Translations under genes and position numbers: made by a program | Notes under the pieces: model-generated | The model's input: only the letters and a program-made list of their open reading frames with translations | Database searches by the model: none | Told to the model about the DNA's origin: nothing | Source: Actinoallomurus sp048498315 | GTDB lineage: Bacteria; Actinomycetota; Actinomycetes; Streptosporangiales; Streptosporangiaceae | NCBI GenBank assembly: GCA_048498315.1 | Contig: JBEHYF010000015.1 | Span: forward strand, 1-55,440 | Length of the DNA stretch: 55,440 bases | Direction: 5' to 3' | In this document: piece after piece, positions 33,699-42,420 of the stretch | How the letters are laid out: each line of letters starts with the position of its first letter | How positions within the stretch are numbered: position 1 is the first letter of the stretch

Positions 33699-34682
33699 GT
33701 GGTAGGTCCCTATCGGCCGCGCCCGCCACACGGCCCCGAGCCGCACGGCCCGCCGTCCCGGCAGTGGACGCGCCCCGAGCACGGACACGGCTACCTGCCG
33801 CCGCGCCCGGCGTACCGCCGCGGCACCGCCACGACCGTCGCCGGCGCGCTCGGCGGGGTCGCCACGTTGTGCGTGGTCGCCGTGCTCGGCTACACGCTGG
33901 CCGGCCCGGGCCGCCCGCCGGACCGCCGGACCGCGGCCGGGGGCGGCGCGCATCCCGGAACCCGGGAGGCCGCCGTCGACAGTGCGCTGTACCGATCCGG
34001 GCCGCTCACCCAGGCCCGCTGCCGGCTGCCGAAGATCCGCGCGCACGACGAGAACTCGATGCTCGCCTTCCTCGGCACCCTGTCGGACTGCCTCGACGCG
34101 GTCTGGGAACGCCAGTTCGCCAAGGCGGGCCTGACCGGATTCTCCACGCCGCACCGGGTCTTCTGGGACGTGCCCGGGGTCAGCCCGTGCGGGTCCTACC
34201 CGGCGCCCGGCGCCGCCGCGTTCTACTGCCCGGCCAACGACACGATGTACGTCGGGTTGGAGGACATCGTCGCAGCCTCGGGCGGCGAACCGGTGTCCCA
34301 CTACGCGGTCTACGCGCGGGTCATCGCGCACGAGTACGGCCATCACGTGCAGGAGGACGCCGGGATCCTCGGGTACGGCCACCGGCTCATGGCGGCCGGG
34401 TCGCTCGCCGCCCGCGACGAGGTGAGCCGCCGGATCGAGTTGCAGGCGCAGTGCTTCGCCGGCGCGTTCCTGTCCGCCGAGCGCGCCACGCTGCCGATGA
34501 CCGCGGAGCAGTACCGCGCGGTGCTGGCCGACGCGCGCGCTCGCGGCGAGGACGCGCTGCCCCCCGACCGCCGCGACCACGGCTCCGGACGGCATTACGC
34601 GGGCTGGATCGCCCGCGGCTACGACGGGCGTGCGCTGGCCGCCTGCGACACCTGGACCGCCGCCCCTTCGGACATCTCGTGA
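33699..34682 (+). CDS. Neutral zinc metallopeptidase family protein, copy 1
   Basis: This 327-residue protein has a Pro-rich cytosolic N-terminus, one membrane helix near 47-69 (TVAGALGGVATLCVVAVLGY), then an outside domain with VARVIAHEYGHHVQEDAG carrying HExxH-like metal ligands (HEYGH). RIELQAQCFAGAFLSAE follows, whose Glu is the likely third ligand, and DHGSGRHYAGWIARGY. This is the YpfJ-type neutral zinc metallopeptidase family. Cysteines in CRLPK, LSDCLD, PCGSY and FYCPAND may form disulfides. The start is GTG with a weakly spaced AGGAGG-like site. A paralog follows 94 bp later. Confidence 0.85.
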   Translation: MVGPYRPRPPHGPEPHGPPSRQWTRPEHGHGYLPPRPAYRRGTATTVAGALGGVATLCVVAVLGYTLAGPGRPPDRRTAAGGGAHPGTREAAVDSALYRSGPLTQARCRLPKIRAHDENSMLAFLGTLSDCLDAVWERQFAKAGLTGFSTPHRVFWDVPGVSPCGSYPAPGAAAFYCPANDTMYVGLEDIVAASGGEPVSHYAVYARVIAHEYGHHVQEDAGILGYGHRLMAAGSLAARDEVSRRIELQAQCFAGAFLSAERATLPMTAEQYRAVLADARARGEDALPPDRRDHGSGRHYAGWIARGYDGRALAACDTWTAAPSDIS

Positions 34683-34776
34683 CGGGCATCCCGGAGAATT
34701 CGGGCGCCGGTCTGCCGACTGCCAGGAATCGAGTCCGCCCGGAGGCGGCTCGCCGACTCTCGTTGGGAGGACCGTG

Positions 34777-35892
34777 ATGGCCGGACCGGGTTCGTGGGGA
34801 CCCCCGCCGGGCCACGGACCGTACCCGGGCCGAGGGCGGCCCCCGGGCCACGGCCCCGGCGGGTACGGGCCGCCCGGCGGTGGCCCCGGCGGCTACGGGC
34901 CGGGTGGCCCTGGCGGGTACGGCGCTCCGCAAGGGTACGGGACGCCGGGCCCGTACCGGCCGCCGTACGGGCCGGGGCCCGGCATGCCGGGCGGCGGCTA
35001 CAGGCATGTGCCCCCGCCCCGCCGCCGGTCCGGCGGCGGAGTGCGCACCGTCCTGTTCCTGGGCTTCCTGGCGCTGATCGGCATCGGCGGCGCGATGTAC
35101 CACCGGGCGACCGCGACCTTCGGTCCGGCGCCGGCGCGGGCGCCGATCAGCGCGCCCGCCGTTCCGGGAAAGGTCACGACGGCGGCGGCGAGCCGGCTTT
35201 ACGCGGTCGGCCGGCTGCCCTCGGATGGCTGCCGTGGCCAGCGGATCGTCCAGGGCGACCCGCAGTCGTTCCGGCGGTTCCTGGACAGCACGAGCGACTG
35301 TCTCGATCGTGAGTGGGGGCAGGGGCTGGCCCGTGCCGGCATCCCGTTCCACGCGCCGCAGCGGGTGTTCTGGAGCACGCCGGGCCGCAGCCCCTGCGGG
35401 GACTATCCGTCGCCGGGGGTGGCGGCGTTCTACTGCCCGGCCAACGCGTCCATGTACATCGGCGTAACGGACGCGCAGCGGGCGGCGGGCGGGCTGCCGG
35501 TGCGCTACAACGTCGCGTACGCACGGGAGATCGCGCACGAATACGGCCATGCGATCCAGGACATGTCAGGCATCCTGGATTACGAACAGCAGCAGCGGAG
35601 CGCCGCGGCGACGACGCGCGACCGCAACGCGATCACCAAGCGCAGCGAACTGCAGGCGCAGTGCCTGTCCGGCGTGTTCATGAACTCGGTGCGCGCCACC
35701 TTCCCCGTGACGCCCGACCAGTGGTCGGTGGCGCTGCGCGACTCCTACGGCCGCGGCGACGACGGGCGCCCGCCGGACGAGCAGGACCACGGCACGGACG
35801 CGCACTACAGCGGCTGGCTGGAGCGCGGCTTCACCCGCGGCACGACCGCGGCCTGCAACACCTGGGCGGCGCCGCCAGGCGACGTCGACTGA
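34777..35892 (+). CDS. Neutral zinc metallopeptidase family protein, copy 2
   Basis: This 371-residue tandem paralog of copy 1 has an N-terminus of Gly/Pro/Tyr-rich repeats (GYGPPGG, GYGPGGP), one membrane helix near 90-108, then the peptidase domain with YAREIAHEYGHAIQDMSG (HEYGH), RSELQAQCLSGVFMNS and DHGTDAHYSGWLERGF. Conserved cysteines match copy 1 (CPANASMYIG). The ATG follows GGGAGGA. The repeats in the N-terminus differ from copy 1, so the tail changed after duplication. Confidence 0.87.
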   Translation: MAGPGSWGPPPGHGPYPGRGRPPGHGPGGYGPPGGGPGGYGPGGPGGYGAPQGYGTPGPYRPPYGPGPGMPGGGYRHVPPPRRRSGGGVRTVLFLGFLALIGIGGAMYHRATATFGPAPARAPISAPAVPGKVTTAAASRLYAVGRLPSDGCRGQRIVQGDPQSFRRFLDSTSDCLDREWGQGLARAGIPFHAPQRVFWSTPGRSPCGDYPSPGVAAFYCPANASMYIGVTDAQRAAGGLPVRYNVAYAREIAHEYGHAIQDMSGILDYEQQQRSAAATTRDRNAITKRSELQAQCLSGVFMNSVRATFPVTPDQWSVALRDSYGRGDDGRPPDEQDHGTDAHYSGWLERGFTRGTTAACNTWAAPPGDVD

Positions 35893-35954
35893 CCGGCGGC
35901 GTGCGATGCCGGGGCGGTGGCCGCCTTCGGCGCCGGCCGGGCGCGGTGTGCGGT

Positions 35955-36025
35955 CCGGGTGCCCCGCCCACCGCGTCGGCCGGGCGGCACGTGCGCCGGC
36001 CGGGTGCCCCGCCCACGTCGTCGGC
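35955..36025. repeat. Two 26-bp direct repeats, 45-bp period
   Basis: The copies at 35955-35980 and 36000-36025 share 24 of 26 bases (both open CCGGGTGCCCCGCCCAC). They lie between the second peptidase gene and the XRE gene, upstream of its palindrome. The function is unknown. Confidence 0.6.
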
Positions 36026-36106
36026 TGAGATCCGGGATACGGTGTTACGGATCGCACAGGGCGTGCAGAGCGTACTCGGAACGTGACGGTCCTCACCGCC
36101 TGCCGC

Positions 36107-36124
36107 TTGCAAGCGCGCTTGCAA
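36107..36124. promoter_or_regulatory. 18-bp perfect palindrome, probable operator of the XRE-hbhA operon
   Basis: TTGCAAGCGCGCTTGCAA is a perfect palindrome ending 29 bp before the XRE ATG. A further GCAAGC at 36127-36132 repeats the half site. Placement fits autoregulation by the XRE protein; this is inferred. Confidence 0.65.
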
Positions 36125-36153
36125 TAGCAAGCACAGCCGTGCACAGTGGAGAT

Positions 36154-36546
36154 ATGGCGGCTTCCAAGGTCGGCTCCATTGGGGAGTACATCCGAGAACA
36201 GCGCCAGCGGGCCAAGGTCTCGCTGCGCCAGCTGGCCGAGGCGACGGGCGTGTCGAACCCGTACCTCAGCCAGATCGAGCGCGGGCTGCGCAAGCCGAGC
36301 GCGGAGATCCTCCAGCAGATCGCCAAGGGACTCCGTATCTCCGCCGAGGCGCTTTACATCCAGGCGGGGATCCTCGACGAGCGCGAGCCCGACACCGACG
36401 TCCAGGCCGCGATCCGCGCGGACATGGCTCTGTCGGAACGGCAGAAGCAGGTCCTGCTCGACATCTACGAGTCGTTCCGCGCCGAGAGCGCGCGGGGCGC
36501 GGAAACCGCCGATGAGACCGCATCGACCGAAGGGACCCAGAAATGA
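36154..36546 (+). CDS. XRE-family regulator upstream of HbhA-like gene
   Basis: This 130-residue protein has a Cro/C1-type HTH at about 10-65 (IREQRQRAKVSLRQLAEATG, NPYLSQIERGLRKPSAEIL), then a helical C-terminal tail (MALSERQKQVLLDIYESF) ending in an acidic segment. The organisation XRE-hbhA-DUF2516 matches the Rv0474-Rv0475-Rv0476 block of Mycobacterium tuberculosis. The ATG follows GGAGAT. Its TGA overlaps the next ATG by 4 nt. Confidence 0.88.
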   Translation: MAASKVGSIGEYIREQRQRAKVSLRQLAEATGVSNPYLSQIERGLRKPSAEILQQIAKGLRISAEALYIQAGILDEREPDTDVQAAIRADMALSERQKQVLLDIYESFRAESARGAETADETASTEGTQK

Positions 36547-36923
36547 CCATCACCGAGCGACTTCGCGATTCAAAGGCCTTCTACGTGGCGGCGGGTGCCG
36601 GCGACCTCGCCGTCGAGAAGCTTCGCGAGGTGCCCGAGCGGCTGAACCGCCTGCAGGCCCGGACCGGTCCGAAGGACCTGCCGGGCGTCGCCGCCTCCTA
36701 CGTCAACCAGGTGAGCGCCCGCGCCGCCGGGGTCGTCGACGAGCTCGCCGCGCGCGGCAAGCGGATCGTCGGCCGGGTGGAGCGCCAGCAGGCCACCAAG
36801 CAGCTTGAGGAGTCGGCCCGCGCCACCGCCCGCAAGGTCCGGTCGGCCGCCGGCCAGGCCCGAGAGACGGCGAGGACCGCCGGCCGTGCCGCGAGCGACG
36901 CGTCCAAGAAGGTGGGCCGCTGA
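36543..36923 (+). CDS. hbhA: HbhA-like coiled-coil, Lys/Arg/Ala-rich tail protein
   Basis: This 126-residue, almost fully helical protein has an N-terminal coiled region (ITERLRDSKAFYVAAGAGDL, VPERLNRLQ) and a C-terminus of Ala/Arg/Lys repeats (ARATARKVRSAAGQARETAR). This resembles heparin-binding hemagglutinin of mycobacteria, a surface adhesin that also shapes lipid inclusions. It is shorter than mycobacterial HbhA (199 residues) and its tail is less Lys/Pro-rich, so adhesin activity is not implied. It is coupled by ATGA to the XRE gene and followed by a strong hairpin. Confidence 0.75.
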   Translation: MTITERLRDSKAFYVAAGAGDLAVEKLREVPERLNRLQARTGPKDLPGVAASYVNQVSARAAGVVDELAARGKRIVGRVERQQATKQLEESARATARKVRSAAGQARETARTAGRAASDASKKVGR

Positions 36924-36976
36924 CGCACCGATCGCCCGGCTGGTTGATTTCGGTCGGCGGTCGGCAGGCGAGCGCA

Positions 36977-37006
36977 CGGCCCGGGCGGAACGCTCCGCCC
37001 GGGCCG
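36977..37006 (+). terminator. 13-bp perfect hairpin after hbhA-like gene
   Basis: CGGCCCGGGCGGA (36977-36989), loop ACGC, and the exact complement at 36994-37006 give a tight stem-loop 53 bp after the stop. The DUF2516 gene beyond it would then have its own promoter or be reached by read-through. Confidence 0.7.
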
Positions 37007-37165
37007 GCGGCGTTTCCGGCGCCGCCCGCAGGCGTGTCCGCCGCCGAGCGCGGCGGGCACCGGCGGCCGGGCGCGGGCGCGACCGCCCGGAAGCGCATAC
37101 GCTGTGGTCCGTAGGACCAGAAACGCGGCGTCCGCCCGGACGCCGCCCGGCGCAGGGGGTTGACG

Positions 37166-37501
37166 GTGCTCGGAGGCGCCCAGGGTTTCGTGTTCTACCT
37201 GTTCTGGGCGGTGGCGATCGTAGCGTTCGTCGTCGAGGTGTGGGCGTTCGTCGACGCCGTACGCCGGCCCGCCGCTGCGTACACCGCCGCCGGCAAGCTC
37301 ACCAAGCAGCTCTGGCTGATCATCCTCGGCGTCGCGTTGCTGTTTGGTGTGGCCGGCGCTGTCGGTTTCGTCACGATTATCCAGATGCTGCCGATCATCG
37401 GCTTCATCGCCGCGGCGGTCTACCTGGCCGACGTGCGGCCGGCCGTCCGGCAGTACGGCCGGGGCGGCTCCTCCTCGTCCGGGCCCTACGGTCCCTGGTG
37501 A
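37166..37501 (+). CDS. DUF2516-family membrane protein
   Basis: This 111-residue protein has three membrane helices (FVFYLFWAVAIVAFVVEVWA, LWLIILGVALLFGVAGAVGF, MLPIIGFIAAAVYLADVRP) and ends in a Ser/Gly tail. This is the DUF2516 family found next to hbhA in mycobacteria. The GTG at 37166 follows AGGGGG at 6 nt, while the TTG at 37160 directly abuts that site. The function is unknown. Confidence 0.82.
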   Translation: MLGGAQGFVFYLFWAVAIVAFVVEVWAFVDAVRRPAAAYTAAGKLTKQLWLIILGVALLFGVAGAVGFVTIIQMLPIIGFIAAAVYLADVRPAVRQYGRGGSSSSGPYGPW

Positions 37502-37654
37502 GACCCTGACCCGTGCCGCCCGGCGCACGCCTCCGGCCGGCGCAGGACCGCCCGGGCCGTTTGCGGCGCGGCTGTGCGGCGCGGCTCGCGCGCGGGAGCA
37601 CGGTCCACGGCATGACCGGGTTGGCCGGCTCACACGGTGATCGGGGGAGTCGGC

Positions 37655-38386
37655 TCAGGGCGTCGTCAGGTGCAGCGTGCGCAGGTCGGTGACGAGGCGG
37701 TCGGCGATGTACTTCGCTCCCGCGGGGGTCGGGTGCGTCCCGTCGGAGAGGATGTAGCGCGGCGCGTTCCCGGTGCCCTCTGCACGGTTCCCGGTGATCC
37801 ACTTTTCGGCCAGCGGGTCGATGAACGGGACGTGCGCCCGCCTCGCCGCCGCCGCCAGCGCGGTGCGGATCGCGGTCGCCTCGGGTGTCGGGTCGCCGCC
37901 CCACATCGGCCCGATCATAAGCAGCTTAGTCTTCGGCCAGCGCCGCCGGATGGCGCCGAGCAGCCGCTGCGCCGCCTCGGCGACGACCTGCGGCCGGTGC
38001 CGTACGTCGTTGTGGCCGCCGGAGACGATCACTAGGTCGGGCGCCGGCCGCCAGGCGAGCTGCTCCTGGAACAGCGCCGCGAAATCCTTGCCGACATGGC
38101 CGCGGGCCACGAACCCCGTGCCGCGGTAGCCGCCGAGGATGACCTGCCAGCCCAGGTCGCGGGCGGCCTGCGCGGCGTAGGTCTGCTCGGGGAGCTGGCC
38201 GAGCTTGCCGGTCGTGTAGCTGTCGCCGAGGAACATCACGACCGGGGCCGTGGCCACCCGGGCCGTGGGGCGCGCCTTCGTCCGTAGCGTGCTGTCGGCG
38301 TGCGCCTTGCCCTCGGCGCTGCCGCAGGCCGACAGCGCCAGCAGGACGGCAACGGCGGCGACGCTCGGAAGGGCGCGTCGTCTCAA
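37655..38386 (-). CDS. SGNH/GDSL-family hydrolase lipoprotein
   Basis: This 243-residue protein has a lipoprotein signal peptide with LLALSAC. SGNH block I is VVMFLGDSYTTGKLG (catalytic Ser), the Gly/Asn block is VSGGHNDVR, and the terminal DGTHPTPAG supplies the Asp-x-x-His pair. It is likely an esterase or lipase anchored outside. The TTG at 38386 follows AAGGAG at 5 nt and puts the signal peptide at the very start. It diverges from the AlaX gene across 53 bp. Confidence 0.85.
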   Translation of the reverse strand: MRRRALPSVAAVAVLLALSACGSAEGKAHADSTLRTKARPTARVATAPVVMFLGDSYTTGKLGQLPEQTYAAQAARDLGWQVILGGYRGTGFVARGHVGKDFAALFQEQLAWRPAPDLVIVSGGHNDVRHRPQVVAEAAQRLLGAIRRRWPKTKLLMIGPMWGGDPTPEATAIRTALAAAARRAHVPFIDPLAEKWITGNRAEGTGNAPRYILSDGTHPTPAGAKYIADRLVTDLRTLHLTTP

Positions 38387-38439
38387 TGCCGCTCCTTGTT
38401 GTCGGGGCACAGGGCCCGGGCGTTCTCTAGAGTGCTGAC

Positions 38440-39168
38440 ATGGCGACGACTTACCGGACACGGCGGCTAGAGCTGACCGACCAGACGCTGCGCGAATGGG
38501 ACGCGGTCGTGCTCGACTCGGGACCCGGGGGGATCGTCCTCGACCGCTCGGCATTTTATCCGGGTGGCGGGGGTCAGCCGCCGGATCATGGCGTATTGCT
38601 GTGGCAAGGGGTGCAAACCCGCATTGTCGGAGCCCGAAAAGGCGATGATCTGTACCTTTTGCCCGATGAGAACGACCCGCTGCCACCGCCGGGGACGACC
38701 GTGCGCGGTGCGATCGAGGACGAGCGCCGCACCAGCCTGATGCGCACCCACTCCGGGCTGCACGTGCTGTGCGGGGTCGTCTTCCGCGAGTACGGCTGCC
38801 TCGTCACCGGCGGCAACATGGAGCCCGGCGTCGCCCGGATGGACTTCAACCTGCCCGAGGTGCCGCCCGGCTTCAAGGAGACGGTCGAGGCGGCGTGCAA
38901 CGCCGAGATCGAGGCCGATCGCCGCATCGAGGTCCGCACGCTGCCCCGCGCGGAGGCGTTCGCCATCCCCGACATCGTCCGCACGGCGACGAACCTGGTC
39001 CCGCCGGAGGTGGAGGAGGTCCGGATCGTCGACATCGTTGGGCTCGACACCCAGGCGGACGGCGGCACGCACGTGGCCTCCACACGGCAGATCGGCCGTA
39101 TGCAGATCGCCAAGGTGGAGAACAAGGGCCGCGGCTTCCGGCGCGTCCGGGTACGGATCCTCGACTGA
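38440..39168 (+). CDS. AlaX-type alanyl-tRNA editing protein
   Basis: This 242-residue protein corresponds to the editing domain of alanyl-tRNA synthetase: FYPGGGGQPPDHG, zinc ligands MRTHSGLHVLCGV (HxxxH) and LDTQADGGTHVASTRQIG (His of GGTHV), and no aminoacylation domain. AlaX proteins hydrolyse Ser- or Gly-tRNA(Ala) in trans. The Cys usually found before GGTH in AlaRS is absent here, as in several AlaX groups. A complete alaS lies at 52601. Confidence 0.88.
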   Translation: MATTYRTRRLELTDQTLREWDAVVLDSGPGGIVLDRSAFYPGGGGQPPDHGVLLWQGVQTRIVGARKGDDLYLLPDENDPLPPPGTTVRGAIEDERRTSLMRTHSGLHVLCGVVFREYGCLVTGGNMEPGVARMDFNLPEVPPGFKETVEAACNAEIEADRRIEVRTLPRAEAFAIPDIVRTATNLVPPEVEEVRIVDIVGLDTQADGGTHVASTRQIGRMQIAKVENKGRGFRRVRVRILD

Positions 39169-39362
39169 CGACGGCGGTCTCGTACCGCCACCGCCCGTCA
39201 CCGACCGGAGCCCGGCCCGTTCACCCGGCCGAGAGTCCGCCCCGGCCGTGCGGGCGTCCGCCGCCCGGCGAGGCGGATTCCCGAGACGCCGTTCCGGCCC
39301 CGGCGACGCACCGCGCGCCGGGGCCGCCGTCAGCGGGTCGGGCGGGTGAGCGCGCCGGGCCG

Positions 39363-40004
39363 TCAGACGACCGAGCGGTCAAGGGTCGAGCGGTCAGGAG
39401 CCGGGCGGGTCAGGTCGGCGACCGAGTCGAGGCCGTGCTCGACGATGGCGAGGGCGCGGTCGACCGCGCGGCGGGTGCCCTCCGGGTCGTACCCGTGCGA
39501 GCGGCAGTGGGTGATGACGGCGCGCATCGCGCCGACGGTGGCGCCGGCGATGATGACCGCGTCGACCTCGCCGATCGCCGGGCACAGCCGGGAGAGCTGG
39601 TCGACCACCTCACGCTCGGTGTCGTTCATGCGCTTGAGCGCGCGGGCCTGCAAGGAGGGCCGTTCGAGGACCAGCTGGACCTGCACCGACCCGTAGTCGC
39701 CGTCGGCGGCCGCGATCGCCTCGATCATCTCCAGCACGATGCGGCGCATCGACTCCAGCGGCGTCTCGCCCGGCGGACGGTTCGCCAGGCCCTCGCGCAC
39801 CTCGGCGAGCCGCTCGTCGACCTCGGCGAAGACCACGTCCTCCTTCGAGGGGAAGTAGCTGAAGAACGTGCGCGGCGACACGTCGGCCGCTGCGGCGATG
39901 TCGGCGATCGTCGTCTCTTCATAGCCGCGCTCGGCGAACAGCCGCAGCGCGGCGTCGGCGATCGCCCGGCGGGTGCGCAGTTTCTTCCGCTCTCTCAGCC
40001 CCAT
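39363..40004 (-). CDS. TetR-family regulator of the adjacent MMPL exporter
   Basis: This 213-residue protein has a TetR HTH (RRAIADAALRLFAERGYEET, IADIAAAADVSPRTFFSYF) and a C-terminal ligand domain of usual length. It diverges from an MMPL exporter with a likely operator between them (40041-40057), the usual arrangement for local repression. Two starts are possible: ATG 40004 has GGTGAG at 9 nt, while ATG 40013 lies 6 nt after a TATATT -10 box and could be leaderless. Confidence 0.88.
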   Translation of the reverse strand: MGLRERKKLRTRRAIADAALRLFAERGYEETTIADIAAAADVSPRTFFSYFPSKEDVVFAEVDERLAEVREGLANRPPGETPLESMRRIVLEMIEAIAAADGDYGSVQVQLVLERPSLQARALKRMNDTEREVVDQLSRLCPAIGEVDAVIIAGATVGAMRAVITHCRSHGYDPEGTRRAVDRALAIVEHGLDSVADLTRPAPDRSTLDRSVV

Positions 40005-40040
40005 GTGATCCATCTCACCAATATATACACTCGATGCGAC

Positions 40041-40057
40041 TTTGCACACATTGCAAA
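40041..40057. promoter_or_regulatory. Inverted repeat between TetR and MMPL genes, probable operator
   Basis: TTTGCA (40041-40046), 5-bp spacer, TGCAAA (40052-40057). It sits 30 bp before the MMPL ATG and about 30 bp from the tetR start. On the minus strand TATATT lies just before the tetR start. Confidence 0.6.
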
Positions 40058-40086
40058 AACCTCCACGCCGTGGTGTCCTGAAGAAC

Positions 40087-42420
40087 ATGGCGGGGATTCT
40101 GGAGCGACTGGGGCGTTTCTGCGCTCGGCATCGGCGCTGGGTCCTCCTCATCTGGGCGCTCGTCGCGACCGGTACGGGCATCCTCGGCGCCGTCCACGGC
40201 GGCACGTTCGTGCAGCAGGACCGCCTTCCCGGCACCGAGACCCAGCGCTCCGTCGACCTGCTCCGGCAGGACTTCCCGGACATCACCGGCCCCACCACTA
40301 CCATCGTCTTCCACCCGCAGCGCGGCGTCTCGCTGTCCGACTGGCGCGTCTCCCTGCTGGTGGGCAAGGCCATCGACCAGGTCGGGAAGCTGCCGCGCGT
40401 CGCCACGGTCGAAAACCCCTACGGCCACACAGGCGGCGCGAGGGGCCCGGACGCCGTCGTCGCGGTCGCACACTTCAAGGGCACCGCACGCGACCTGCGC
40501 TCCAAGGACATGAACGCCCTGCAGGAGGCGGTCGAGCCGGCCCGCGAGGCCGGCGTCGACGTCGACTTCGGCGGCATCGCCGCGATGATCCTGAACCAGC
40601 CGAGGGCGGGTGCCAAGGAGGGTGTGGGCGTCGTCCTCGCGCTGGGCGTGCTGCTGCTGGCGTTCGGTTCCTTCCTGGCGGCCGGCGTGCCCATCGTCGT
40701 GTCCCTGTGCGGGATGGCCGCGGCGTACTCGCTGATCCACTTCGGCGCGTCCCTGTTCCAGGTGCACCCGACCGCGCCGATGGTCGCCGCCATGCTCGGT
40801 CTCGGCGCCGGCATCGACTACGCCCTGTTCGTCGTCACCCGGCACCGTCAGCAGCTCGCCGGCGGCATGCAGGTCGAGGAATCGATCGGGCGGGCGCTGG
40901 CGACCTCCGGGCACGCCGTCGTGTTCGCGGGCGGCACGGTCGTGTTCGCGATCTGCGGCCTGTGGCTGTCCGGCATCGCCTTCATCGGCATCATCGGCCT
41001 GGCCACCGCGACCGCGGTCGCGTTCATGGTGGCCGCCGCGCTGACCCTGCTCCCCGCCGTCCTCGGCGTCCTCGGCGGCGACATCGACCGGTACCGTCTG
41101 CCCCGCCTGCGCCGGTCCCGCCGCCGCGGCGACCGGGCCGCGGGTGCCGACGGGGCGGGGGAGCCCAGGGGGCTCTCGGTCATCGACCCGTCCTCGCGCC
41201 GCTGGGAGCGCTGGGGCCGGCACGTCGACCGGCACGCCTGGCCGTATGCGATCGCCGCCACGCTGCTGCTCCTGCTGCTCGCCCTGCCGGTGCTGACCCT
41301 GCGCTTCGGCATCATGGCCGACAGCACGCTGCCGCACTCCAACAGCGCCCGCCGCGCGTACGACGTGACGGCGCGCGACTTCGGCCCCGGCTGGTACAGC
41401 CCGTTCGTCGCCGTCGTGAAGGTGCCGACGCCGGCCGCGCCGCCGCAGGTCGCCGAGAGTACCCAGACCGCCAGGGGCTGGACGTCGCTGCGCCGCGAGC
41501 CCGGCGGGCGGCTGGCGATCAGCCCGGACGACCAGCCGGCCCCGAACCCGCAGGCGCGCGGCATCGGCGAGGAGCTGCGGCAGCGTATGCGCGGCATGCC
41601 CGGCATCGCGTCGACCGAGGCCCCGGTCGTGGCCGGCGACACCGCCGTCGTGAAGATCGTGCCGTCCACGCCGCCGCAGGCCGCCGCCACCGCCGACCTC
41701 GTACGGCGGCTGCGCACCTTTGTCATCCCGCCGGTCGTGGCCGCGCATCCCGGGGTGAAGGCCTACCTCGGCGGCGAGTCGCCCGCGATCATCGACATCG
41801 CGACCACCGTGCGGCAGCGCATGCCGTACGTCGTGGTGACGGTGGTCGTCGTCGCGATCACCCTGCTCACCATCGCGTTCCGGTCGGTGGTGGTGCCGCT
41901 CAAGGCCGCGCTCATGAACCTGCTCTCCATCGGCGCCGCGTACGGCCTGGTGGTCGCGGTGTTCCAGTGGGGTTGGGGCATCCGGCTGCTCGGCCTCGAC
42001 GGCCCGGTGCCGATCGTGTCGTTCGTGCCGCTGTTCATGTTCGCGCTGCTGTTCGGGCTGTCGATGGACTACGAGGTCTTCCTGCTGTCACGGATCCGCG
42101 AGGAATACCTCCGCACCGGCGACCCGCACGGCAGCGTGGTCACCGGCATCGCGTCGACCGCCCGGCTGATCACCTCGGCCGCGCTGATCATGATCTGCGT
42201 GTTCCTGAGCTTCCTCCCGCAGCCGGACACGACGGTCAAGATGATGGGCCTCGGCCTGGCCGCCGCGGTCGCCGTCGACGCGACGGTGGTCCGCCTGGTG
42301 CTCGTGCCGGCCCTGATGAGCCTGCTCGGCCACGCCAACTGGTGGTTCCCGGGCCGCCGTCGCCGTCCCGGCCCGCCTCCGTCCGCCCCACGCGCCGAAC
42401 GCACCCTCGAGCACGTCTGA
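40087..42420 (+). CDS. MMPL-family RND transporter
   Basis: This 777-residue protein has a first helix near 18-38 (RWVLLIWALVATGTGILG), a periplasmic loop, then a helical bundle with LGAGIDYALFVVTRHRQQL. The second half is the same: a helix near 390, a loop, and FGLSMDYEVFLLSRIREEY. The two GxxxDY-type motifs are the proton-relay sites of MmpL proteins. The substrate is probably a lipid or hydrophobic compound; it cannot be named. ATG 40087 has only a weak site. Regulation by the divergent TetR is likely. Confidence 0.92.
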   Translation: MAGILERLGRFCARHRRWVLLIWALVATGTGILGAVHGGTFVQQDRLPGTETQRSVDLLRQDFPDITGPTTTIVFHPQRGVSLSDWRVSLLVGKAIDQVGKLPRVATVENPYGHTGGARGPDAVVAVAHFKGTARDLRSKDMNALQEAVEPAREAGVDVDFGGIAAMILNQPRAGAKEGVGVVLALGVLLLAFGSFLAAGVPIVVSLCGMAAAYSLIHFGASLFQVHPTAPMVAAMLGLGAGIDYALFVVTRHRQQLAGGMQVEESIGRALATSGHAVVFAGGTVVFAICGLWLSGIAFIGIIGLATATAVAFMVAAALTLLPAVLGVLGGDIDRYRLPRLRRSRRRGDRAAGADGAGEPRGLSVIDPSSRRWERWGRHVDRHAWPYAIAATLLLLLLALPVLTLRFGIMADSTLPHSNSARRAYDVTARDFGPGWYSPFVAVVKVPTPAAPPQVAESTQTARGWTSLRREPGGRLAISPDDQPAPNPQARGIGEELRQRMRGMPGIASTEAPVVAGDTAVVKIVPSTPPQAAATADLVRRLRTFVIPPVVAAHPGVKAYLGGESPAIIDIATTVRQRMPYVVVTVVVVAITLLTIAFRSVVVPLKAALMNLLSIGAAYGLVVAVFQWGWGIRLLGLDGPVPIVSFVPLFMFALLFGLSMDYEVFLLSRIREEYLRTGDPHGSVVTGIASTARLITSAALIMICVFLSFLPQPDTTVKMMGLGLAAAVAVDATVVRLVLVPALMSLLGHANWWFPGRRRRPGPPPSAPRAERTLEHV

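Noticed and set aside
40015..41748. 577-codon minus-strand frame opposite the MMPL gene
   Set aside because: Asp/Gly/Arg/Gln-rich shadow; the MMPL frame is well supported.
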